Below, piece after piece: positions 41,840 to 52,043 of a stretch of 64,000 nucleotides of DNA. Source of the DNA: Hysterangium stoloniferum (lineage: Eukaryota; Basidiomycota; Agaricomycetes; Hysterangiales; Hysterangiaceae); assembly GCA_015178975.1 (NCBI GenBank), contig WHVD01000058.1:434001-498000 (forward strand). Direction: 5' to 3'. The position numbers and the translations under genes were made by a program. Positions within the stretch are counted from its first letter, which is position 1. Each line of letters starts with the position of its first letter. The notes beneath the pieces are model-generated. The model searched no databases. It saw only the letters and a list, made by a program, of their open reading frames with translations, and was not told where the DNA came from.

Positions 41840-44800
41840 CTAGCGACCGTGAGAAAACCCTTTCATGAATCCGACTACCTTCTCTGCATTTATTCCAGTG
41901 TACATGAAGGCGTGCGGCGCATTGATATGCTCAATCGACAGGCGTGGATATATACCCTTCCAAATCGCATGATTCTCCCTAAGATCGTCCTCTTTGGCAT
42001 GAGCATAAACATGCAACGCAGGAAGGTCTAAACACATTCCCTCTAAAGTGTACTCTCCAAGAGCGAAAATGTTTTCTGCGTAAACGGCGGAAAGAACCCT
42101 CCAATCGGATTTTTGTACGCGCTCCAAGGAAGGAGAGCTTTTTACTGCCTCGGTGATGAAATTATGAAATTTATCTGGGTTGAAGACAAATGAGAGTGGA
42201 TCCGCCTTGTTTGAAATTTTCACAGGCGTGTGTGCTCCAGAAGGAACCCTCGGTGTTGATTCGGGGGAAGGATATATGTTTTTGTTGGATTGAAGAGTAA
42301 TACCGTATACGTCGTGTAAGAATCCCCTCACGCTGAATGCCCCATCTGGAAGCGACCCAGGCATGGGTGTGTCAAGAAGAGTGATCGAAGACACATTGAA
42401 ACCATGCTGAAGAAGCTTTTTGGCGAGATCTGTGGCGACAACACCTCCAAAGGACGCCCCAACAAGAACGCATTCTTCAATATGGCCAGAATATTTTTTG
42501 AAGGCGTCGAGGTAGAGGTCACTAAGGTTTTCAATAGTATACTTTGTCGTTGTTGGATTGATAAAGTTCGGATGCTCGAAGCCAATTATCGTGACGGAGC
42601 GAGGCAAGGCATGGATGAGATCAGCGTAGGATACGCAACTTCCTCCGCCGGGAGCTACAAGGAGGTACACCGTGCTATTTCCTCGTTGAAGGATGGATGC
42701 ATACAACGGGAGAGTAGTTGTTCTGGTAATTCCCTCGTTTATATATTGGGATAATGATCGTGGGCTGCACTCCGGCTGAAGGAACGCTGTGACACTGCAA
42801 AGAAAATTATAATCATTGAAGATGTTTTAAAACAAGGTTCTTACTTTAAACTTGAAGAACCGAGAATGTCGGAAATCATACGGGTGAGACGAATTTGTGT
42901 ATTGCTATCAAGACCAGCAGCCCGGAGGTCCGTGTCAACCTCGATGTCGATGCTAAGCAGCTGTGAAGCGCAGAGGGCAATAATTTTACCCCTGTCGAAC
43001 AGGAGTTCTTTACTAGCGTGCGGGCGTCGACCAGGGGCATCTAGATTCTTTAGATTCCTGTGACGGGCTGGTCGAACGCCATCTAAATGTCTACGAGAAG
43101 CTGCGGGTGGATATCTAAGCACAACGTGCGCATTAACCCCGCCTAGGCCTAAGCTAGACACAGATAATATTGAGCTGTCTGATAAAGGTGTAGGGTGGGC
43201 GGCGATCTTGAAGGACAAAGTGGGATTGATCATAGGATTGATACTCCCGAAAGACTGGATGGGTGGAACAAGGTCGTGCTGAATCGATTTGCATAATTTA
43301 ATCAAGGATACCAAGCCCGAAGCCGCCTATAAAGTGAAGATTTGAGCAAGCACGATACGCTATAGTACAACTATGCCTACTTCGCAGTTTCCAAGATTCC
43401 CTTTGTTAGATCCTATCGCACAGGGGACGCCTGTCGCACCCATCTTTGACAATCCTAGAGTCAGTCCCTCAAGTTCGAGAGCATCGCCAATCGCTGTACC
43501 GCTGCCATGTAGCCTTCACAGAGGTCAAAATTAATTTTTTAGCGTTGAGAACAAAACCACCTACTCTGCGTACGTCAGTCTGGTGGCGTCGATGCCGGCG
43601 TTTTGCCACGCTCGTTTGATAACTTCAGATTGACCACGGGGACTTGGCACCGAATAGCCAGCTTTGTCAGTCCGACCATCAGACCCAATGGCTACGCCCG
43701 AAATAACTGAGTAGATTCTATCCCCATCTCTGACAGCATCGCTTAATCGCCTAAGGACCAAAGCACAAACACCGTCCGCGGGAAGTGTCCCGTCAGCACG
43801 AGAGTCGAACGGCCTACAATGTCCAGAAGGAGAGAATATTTGGCCTTGTTTGGTAATATATCCATCTCTGCTGAAGGTGTGAATACTTAAAATGTACATT
43901 TGTGATAGGCGGAACTCACTGTGGAAAAGCGATGGAAACACCGCCTGCGACAGAAATGTCACACTGGCGGGACCGCAAATGATCTATCGCTAGGGACAAT
44001 GCGACAACACCTGAGCTGCATGCCGTATTTAATGTTACATTCGGGCCGTGGAGGTTCAGATGATACGCCGTTCTTGCAGAGATGGAGGGTGACAAGATGG
44101 CACGGTGGGTCTTCTGAAAATCGTCGCCAGACACGGGTTCGGTCGCTAGAACACCGCGATTAAATGCGAGAAAAATTCAGATGTCGTATAGCTCACCATG
44201 TTGCCACGTATCATGAGCGGAACCAACACAAAGACCAACGTCGTTGTGGTTATTAGGTGAAGGTGCGTGGCCTGCATCCTCTAAAGCTTCCAGAGTTGTT
44301 TCCATGAACAGCCGTGTCTGAGGATCCATATCCCTAACAGATACAATAAAATTCATATTGAGTTGATTTGAACGAGATATGACTAGTCAAACCTGGCTTC
44401 ATCTTCTTTCAGTCCCCAGAACGAATGGTCGAAGTATTGGACTTGAGATATGGCGCCTCTCTGAGGCACAAAAATCGCGTCCTTGAAGGGCAACTTCTCA
44501 GGAGGAGAAAAGGTGGTGAATCCCTCTCGTTGGTCCATGAATAAGCGGTATAGGTCATCCGCATTATCAGCACCAGGGAAGCGTCCAGCAAGACCTATAA
44601 TAGCTATTTCGGAATTCGTAATTTCGGGTGTTTCCCTTTGTTCTGGGACGTTTGAAAAGGTTTGAGGTGATTCTCGGGCCGACTGGACTGTTAGGCTGGG
44701 AAGAATTAAAGCTACTTGGCTGTCGATAGTCGCGTTGTGGAAAAGATCAACAAGCCTGACGTCAGCAGTCGGCCATTCCAACTTGATTCCATTAAGAAGA

Positions 44801-47800
44801 CGCGTAATCGCCAAGCTATAATATGGGCATTATCATCATAGGTCACAGTGTTTCTGGAAAGGGACTCGCCTGTGACCTCCAACATCAAAGAAATTGGCTT
44901 GATAACTAACATTTCCTACGCAAAGGATTTCCTGCCAGATTTCGGCGAGTCGCTTTGCGACAGTAGTTCCGTTCGTGCCAGAGTGTCCACCGCCAACTTC
45001 AAGAGACTCACCGGATGATTCACCTTGGCGTTGACTCGGAGCATGCGAAGAGCCCCGACCCGCACTGATAATATTTACTTGGCTTTTGACCGTGGCTGAA
45101 GAGTACAGGTCCACTACTCTGATATTGACGTTGAAGGCTTTTCGCAGTTCATCACCGAGCTTTGTGACCAGAAGACTATGGTATAGTCAGAAACCAACCG
45201 TACGCATGGCACATATTCTCTGAACGCACCTGTTTCCACCCAGGTCAAAGAAGTTTTTATCTAATCCTGGTAGCGAGGACAACCCCAGGATGTTTTGCCA
45301 AATTTTGATAACGTCATTCTCAATGTTGAGAGTGGTGTGTTGTGGTGGAGCAATCGGAGGGGCGGCCGCCTTTTGAACATGGCTGTGGCTCTTATTATTG
45401 CCGGGTCCTTTCGAATATTGTGCAATAAGATTTTCCATTTGCGCCTTGATGGTCTTGTGATCCACTTTATCATTGGTGTTGAGCGGAAGTTTCGGCAATG
45501 TGTATACAAAAGTCGGCACCATATAGTTGGGCAACTCCTTGGCTAGCCGCGATCTTACAAGGTCGCCATTGATGCTTTCTGGACAAATGAAAGCGCAGAG
45601 TGCTGTTCCGGATGGGGTGACCTGAACAGATACACCAGTGATATCAGGAATGAGATTGGAAATCGTTCGCTCAACGGCTTCAAGCTCGATACTTTATAGG
45701 GGGGGGGAAACGTTAGTATCAGGATCGGAGAATAATACGAAAAGTATTACCGATATCCTGTAAAATAACTGTGTTACTAAAATTCAATTTAATGATATGT
45801 GTATTGTTCACCTCGAACTTTTACTTCACGGTCAATACGTCCCACTAAGGAGATAGCGCCGTTAGGCAACATTACGCCCCGGTCTCCCGTTCTGTATAAT
45901 CGCTCCCCGATCTCAGGATGGACGGCAAACCGGGAAGCAGTCAATTCCTTCAGTCCCCGATAGCTACAGTCAACCAAAGTTGTAATGAATCTGAAAATAT
46001 GTAACATCCAGGGAACACTCACCCCCTGCCAACCTGCGGGCCCCCGATGCATACTTCACCGATCTCTCCAATGGGAAGAATGCGATCGTATGCGTCGTTT
46101 GAAACATAAAATTTGGTGTGTCGGTGAGGAACCCCGATCACGCTGGAAGCGGGCTGTTCAGCGTCCTTATCCCTTGGTTGTGCCTGATGAGACACAACAA
46201 CGGTTCTAAAAGAAATTATCACTTTTGGTGCATAGAGTGAAATTACAACAGGTACACACGTTTCTGTAGGGCCATAGCCATTCTGCACCTGTACTCTAGA
46301 GCGCCATGCGTTGATCAAAGGAGCTGGTACCATCTCCCCTCCTACTGAGATCTGCCTCAATGAAGATAATGAGCGGGACACTGGAAGCGTCGCCAAAACG
46401 CTAGGAGTGACGTGCATGAAGGTGACTTCGTTGGCGTCGATAACGTCGGCCAGATAATCGCCCACGAGGGCCTTTGGATGCTCCGAAAAGCACAAGGTAG
46501 CACCAATGCTGAGGCATAATGACCACTCAAAAACAGCTGCGTCAAATGAAAAGGTGGCGAATTGAAGAACGCGTGAACCAGGTCCAATATTGACGTATTT
46601 CGACGCAAACGAGTCAGCGACGAAATGGGCCAAATTTCGGTGTTCGATCTCAACGCCTTTGGGTTTACCTAAAAGAGAATTTGAGAAAGTGTTTTGATAT
46701 TTTTGGGCACAGGATTTGCTCACCTGTACTACCAGATGTAAAGACGATGTAGGCTAGGTCGTCATCTGCTGATTCATGCACCGGGTTGTGCGATGAACTA
46801 CCTGACAAATCCATTTCCACGGTGGAGATTCGCACACCCTGGAACCCGTCCAAGAGACCTGTGGAATTTGCGTTTCCGCCATCATCGACGAATACGGATG
46901 GTTCGGCCACCGACATCGCAGCCCGGTTGCGTTCAAGAGGGTGTCCTTGGTCGAGGATCCCATATGCGGCACCAGATTTCAGCACCGCGAGAATCCAGAT
47001 CATTGTGGTGAAATTGCGAGCAATGTGCAAGACAATCATATCGCCCCGGCCAATTCCGAGCCTTTTGAGATCTTTATTAAATTTAAGATGAGTACATGAA
47101 AAAGGTCAATTAAGATGGATAAACCACTCACAATGTGCGATGCGGTTGGCAGCCTCGTTCAGGTCTTTATATGACATAGAGTTTTCCTTCTCTCCCGAGT
47201 AAAGAGCAATAAGAGCAGGGTTCCGGGCTGCTTGCTCTTCAAACCACAGATGAAAACGTGATGCGCTGATCGCAGGGACATCGTTAAAATCGATTCCTGG
47301 GTAAAGATGAGGCAGTGGTGCGCCAGGAATCGAAGATATCCCCAGATTTTCTACCATACAGCTTGATTGTTGAATTTCGAAGAATTGTGTTTTAAAATAT
47401 TCCATCTGCTTTTCCGAAAATAATGTAGGGTCATAAATAACCTATAATTTGCATAGTGAGAACCTAGGAGATACTAGCTCTGAGTTTGGCTTACACCGAG
47501 TGACACAGAAGTCTCAGCCTCTAGGAAACAAAACAAGAGTTCATAGGGCCCTTCCACGGGATAGAGGCAAGCATCCGAACGAGAAAGTTTGGGTGACAGA
47601 GTAACAGCGACTTGCGCTTTGTTGACGATCGCACCCATTGTATTGGATGCTTTACTGATGTCCAATATTGACATACGTTCATGTTTCTTCGCAGCCGAGA
47701 CTTGCTGCGACACCAGGCGCACAAGTGAATCGAATTGAGGAGGCTTTTCCTGGGTACTCTTCTCGAGAACTTCCGCGTAAGGCACTCTAATAGGCAAGGC

Positions 47801-48928
47801 GTTTACAAAGTGTCCGACAACATTCTCGAAACCAGCAGGACGGCCACCAAATGCAACCCAGAGATTTTGATCGGAGCCATGATCCGGTGCGGAGTTACTT
47901 CGGACCAGAATGCCGATAGCGCCCAATGCAACCCGGAACCAGGACGTTTTAAAGCGGTTACCCCATGCGGCGAGCTCCTACAGATGCGTTCAATTCAGCC
48001 ATATATTGAATGGCAAATGGAATGGCACTCACGGCCTTGGAGAACTCCTTCCAGGTCTGGATAGCGCGATAACTCTTTGTGGCTGACCGTCCGAGACTCT
48101 CTGATTTCCATTGTATGGGCTTGGTATGTGCCAGTTGCCCGAGCCAAAAACGACGAGCTTGTTCATACTCTTTCGACGAAGCAAAAGCTGCCTATTTACA
48201 GTCATTTTTTTGTATCATGTGAATGCAAGAGGAGCACGTTACTGACCTCGTACGCATGAGCCTGACTAAATGGCACCGTGGGAGGCGCTTCAACGGTGCT
48301 CGAGCCATTTTTCAACTTGGAGAGAATATCAAAAAATTCTACAGAGAGTTGGCTCATCGACGATCCATCGAGCGCAATATGGTGGGAGACGATATATAGC
48401 TCTGTTTTCGTCGGGGCAACCACAGCGTACCAACGCATGGCAAATTCTGAGGAGAGATCTACACCACGACGCAGCATCCTCAAGAGATCCTCGGATGCTT
48501 TCTTGGCGGATGCTGACCTTACTATGTGAAGAGTAGGCGTTGCCGTTGTGGGGTCGTGTTCAGCGACAAAGGGCCGCTTATGGACGCCATTGGGCTCATG
48601 GAAAGTTGAGCGAAGGATGGAGTGTCTCTGCGTCAAGACCCCAATAGCTGAAGTAAGTGGTTAGTAATATTGTGTGAGCAGCAGGAGATGTAAGTATACC
48701 ATCGTGTATGGCACTCAAGCTGCCGTCATAAGTCACCTCGCCATGAGTGACAGTAAGCTTGAGCGTAAGGTTGTTGTGGGTGCGGTGGGGTGCGAAGGAA
48801 TAATCCAACCAAAGGCCTTCCTGGGACCTTGTCATGGGGTAGATGGCAGCCACGCCGGCAGGGAGCGTTCCCAGATTTGTGTGAACTACAGCAATTAGTG
48901 CGGGTTCAGGACCTGACATGAACTCCAT
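41840..48928 (-). CDS. NRPS/ketosynthase hybrid synthase, C-A-T-T-KS-T-TE, 2,044 residues, 19 exons
   Basis: Exons: 48928-48700, 48647-48247, 48191-48033, 47977-47495, 47441-47132, 47071-46724, 46668-46260, 46205-46023, 45990-45812, 45757-45751, 45691-45230, 45175-44870, 44815-44393, 44333-44197, 44145-43920, 43867-43565, 43513-43381, 43326-42845, 42794-41840. They total 6,135 nt and stay in frame. Condensation domain (1-450) has His-His-x3-Asp-Gly. Adenylation (465-970) has Ser-Gly-Ser-Thr-Gly-Lys, Gly-Pro-Thr-Glu-Thr-Thr and Tyr-Arg-Thr-Gly-Asp. Two carriers have Ser1057 and Ser1159. KS (1225-1640) has Cys1388, His1524 and Asn1564 where most KS have His. The third carrier has Ser1707, and the thioesterase (1745-2044) has Gly-Ala-Ser1841-Phe-Gly. 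No acyltransferase is present. Domain order and Cys-His-Asn recall TAS1, the tenuazonic-acid synthase, but here with an extra carrier and TE. A likely role is joining an acyl unit to one amino acid; the product is unknown. Confidence 0.9.
45751..45757 (-). other. Seven-nucleotide microexon (exon 10 of the synthase)
   Basis: GATATCG lies between an acceptor ttttacag and a donor gtaata. Including it turns the junction into Lys-Val-Arg-Gly-Tyr-Arg-Ile-Glu-Leu-Glu, the universal A8 motif of adenylation domains. Skipping it shifts the frame. Confidence 0.8.
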
Positions 48929-49983
48929 TGTATAAGTAAATTGGGAGGGGAAATGTCTAGATATAAAGTACGACGAAGGACAATATTGAAGGTACGAGTT
49001 GCTTTGGATAGCAGAAATTGTTGGTGAGAGGTTTCGACAAGCAGGGGTATTTATACAATCCCGGATACCAATATTCCACGCATCGCTGGGACTTCAAACA
49101 TCATATCTTTTGTCATACGGGTCATCGCAACGTGCGGCATTTGGGCACGACTCAGTCGATTGCTACCTAGGCACCGCGAAAGATGTCGGACATATAGTAA
49201 TAGAAATAATATATATATATTTCAATGGCACCGCTATCACCAGTAATGAGAAAGCGATTCGCAGATTTCAGTCACTGTATAACCAAAGCCACATGGGGAA
49301 ATTTGTGACTACCTCAAACTTGTTCGTCGCTAAGGGGCCCTTTATTCCAAAAAACTACCAAATCAAGCCAGGGCTCAGGCAACATAGGTTTCAGGGCTCG
49401 GTCTCGTCAATCCCGAAAGTGTGTGGTTTATGGTAAGGCATTAAAATACTTTGTCAATGGTCTCTCTCTATCACCAGCAAAAAAAAAGCGACTCTTCCAT
49501 TTGGTCAGTGTATATCCACGCAGTGAAATAGATTTGATATATTTATGTGTCTACCTCTAACTTGCCCAATATGCGATGCGCTGCTGGGACTTCATGCCTC
49601 ATACCGTTGGGCAGGGGAGGCATCGCCACATGTGGGAGTTGGGTCTGACTCAGTCGATTGCTATCACTCGGCAACTGGATATGTGTGATTTAGAATAACA
49701 GTAAATATATTGTTGTCAATGACCCTCCTTTCACCGGCAAAGATGAAGCGATTCTCGCATTTATTAAATCTTTATCCAAAGGTATGGCAGTCACCAAGGC
49801 ACTAATTGTTCGGAGCCCCGGCTCAGGAAAGATTTGAGCGGTCGACTGGTAATCCCGAAAATGTGCATTATCAATTAAGTTGGGGTCTCGGGGTTTGAAA
49901 TTACTATATAAAAGAGATGGTCATTCAGTCCAGCCTTCTCTGGTCATTACATTTTTGAAAAATCAGTAGTCGGAGACGCAGGC

Positions 49984-50148
49984 ATGGCGGCCCGATCGCA
50001 CGATGGCACTCTCTGGATACTAGGTGGTGTATTAGGACGTAATAATATGACGTCATTTCTCTCTCCAAGACCCAATACAGTGGTCAGTTCCTGCGGAATG
50101 TTAGTGACTTCCGCCATGCCTACTGAAAACGAAATTCCAATGCGCTGA
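49984..50148 (+). CDS. Possible 54-residue small protein with TATA box
   Basis: The ATG at 49,984 opens 54 codons, ending at TGA 50,146-50,148. A good TATA box (ctatataaaaga, about 49,903-49,914) and a pyrimidine-rich leader precede it. The peptide has no signal sequence or CaaX end and I recognise no family. It overlaps the degenerate repeat block, so it may be chance. Confidence 0.2.
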   Translation: MAARSHDGTLWILGGVLGRNNMTSFLSPRPNTVVSSCGMLVTSAMPTENEIPMR

Positions 50149-50327
50149 ATTTTTGTTCGAGATTCACGCCAGAAGGTATTCTCGCATTAGTAAGTGGCTA
50201 TCCAAAGAAACACGCAGTGTTATATTTACATGACTACCTCAAACTTGTTTGTACACCCGATTTGACTGTATCGCTAAAATTAAACCTCCGCTAACGCAAT
50301 CATTGTTCGAAACGTGGAAATATCAAA

Positions 50328-50480
50328 TTGGACTGTTGATTGATATCACCCGGCATTCTCAGATCTGACCTCATCGACATTCCCCACGCCACACCGAAGC
50401 CACATTGGATGTTGATTGTTATCACCCAGCATTCTCAGATCTGACCTCATCGACATTCCCCACGCCACACCGAAGCCACA
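50328..50480. repeat. Tandem duplication, two 76-77-bp units
   Basis: Units 50,328-50,404 and 50,405-50,480 are nearly identical (start TTGGA-TGTTGATTG, end CCGAAGCCACA), differing by a few substitutions and one indel. Confidence 0.8.
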
Positions 50481-51384
50481 TCAACCGTAACCGCCTCATT
50501 GAGTCTCCAACTACTTTCACATCTCATAAATAAGTAGCCAACATGTTGTCAAAGTGGGAATACTGCTATTTAAATATTTAAAGTAGATCTACAATTAAAG
50601 TAAAAGAGAAATGATTTGTTGGAGGAGAAGTGAGAAGTTATTTGTGAAATTGTGTAGGGAGCTTAGAAAAGGTGGAAGAGGAGATCTCATGGAAGGGATG
50701 CATCTTTAAGATGATGAGATGATTCAGGTTGTTACTTTCAGTACATTGTAAATAAGGATTACTGTAGTTCCATAGTTGTCATGTAACAAGTGCTTTGAAA
50801 ATGTAAAACTGATCGTTGAAAGGCTAGAATGTCTGACATTTCCTCGTCCCTGAACTTCAGCGATTGGAAAATAGCGTCACATTTATCCACTCAGTCTTCC
50901 AGCTTCGTCTAATGCGGAACTCTGTGTGAGGAGCTGTATGGTTGGGTAGAAGGAGAGCGTCAGCTCTCTGCGTATGCGTGGGGAGACTCGCCGCTCGGGA
51001 GGGCGGGTTTCCTTATGCATTTACAACACTCACTTTGCTGTTCCGCTAGTTTGGTTCATTTTTGTCAACTCTAAGACTGATGACTGCTAAAGTACCACTG
51101 TCCTCAAGCTGAGGGGGGAGGGTGGGTGGGTAAAATAATTAAATAAGCTTAAAAGAATGAAGAGATGTCAGTGAGCGAAATTTTAAGGACTGTGGATCGA
51201 CAGAGAACGAAGGCGTGAGACTTCTCCTTACGCTCGGTTGGACATAGAGTGCCGAACTACTCCCGGCAAGCTAGGATCACTCCTTCTCCTTCACATTTAC
51301 GGCGCTCGATCGGCAAACGTAATTTCATCGTCGTACTCTAAAAATCATGCTTCGAGTACCCGAAAGTTCCCGAACATGTAACAT

Positions 51385-51575
51385 TTACTAATGGAGATAA
51401 AATACGCCGCTGTTCAATGAAAACCATGTTTTTTGAGTAGTCGACGTGTATGGTTTGTATTAATGGAGATAAAATACTACGTTGTTCAAAAAAAACCTTG
51501 TTCTGAATACCCAAAAGTTGCGGAACATGTATGATTTATATTAATGGAGATAAAATACGTCGTTGTTCAGTAGTC
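51385..51575. repeat. Three-unit imperfect tandem repeat, about 72-79 bp
   Basis: The core taatggagataaaatac plus a following gttcaa-aaaacc-tgtt segment occurs at about 51,392, 51,463 and 51,542, with a fourth decayed copy near 51,768. Confidence 0.7.
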
Positions 51576-52043
51576 CCGCGCTCAGCAGCAAAGAAGCGAT
51601 TCTCACATTTAGTAAGTGCCCATGTACTTATCCAAAATAGACGCAGTAAAAATACCTTGTATGTCTACCTGTTTGGCGCTCACCTTCGAAGCGACATTAA
51701 GCGCCTATTCGGCGGTAGGTTGCAGGACTCAGTCGATTGTTACCACCGGGCATCCTGAAAATGTTTTATTAATGGAGAAATGAATCATTGTTCAATACAC
51801 CCACTCTGTAGGAATGAATGTGAATCAACCCGTGGCTCGGGAACATACCTTAACATCAAGTGATCCTTCTGATAGTGGTAACGGAATCGGTATTGCCTAG
51901 CGAGAGTGCCCATTTTACTAATGCATCTCCAGTGTGGCAGTAACAGTAAGGCGGTACCTCTGACTCTTTCTCCTTCCCTCTTTCCTTCTTAATAACCCTA
52001 TTTTCCTTGACCTAGGGCACAAGTATTTTTCACCCACTCTAAA

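Larger units (their letters stand above)
48929..52043. repeat. Intergenic block of degenerate dispersed repeats between synthase and transporter
   Basis: Several imperfect copies of the same pieces recur. GACTCAGTCGATTG occurs near 49,149, 49,650 and 51,729. A module with aagcgattctcgcattta-type sequence followed by about 60-100 bp and gactacctcaaacttgtt occurs near 49,245, 49,480, 49,750, 50,165 and 51,590. No long frame crosses the block. It also contains the tandem pairs listed separately. It would hold the divergent promoters of both genes. Confidence 0.5.
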
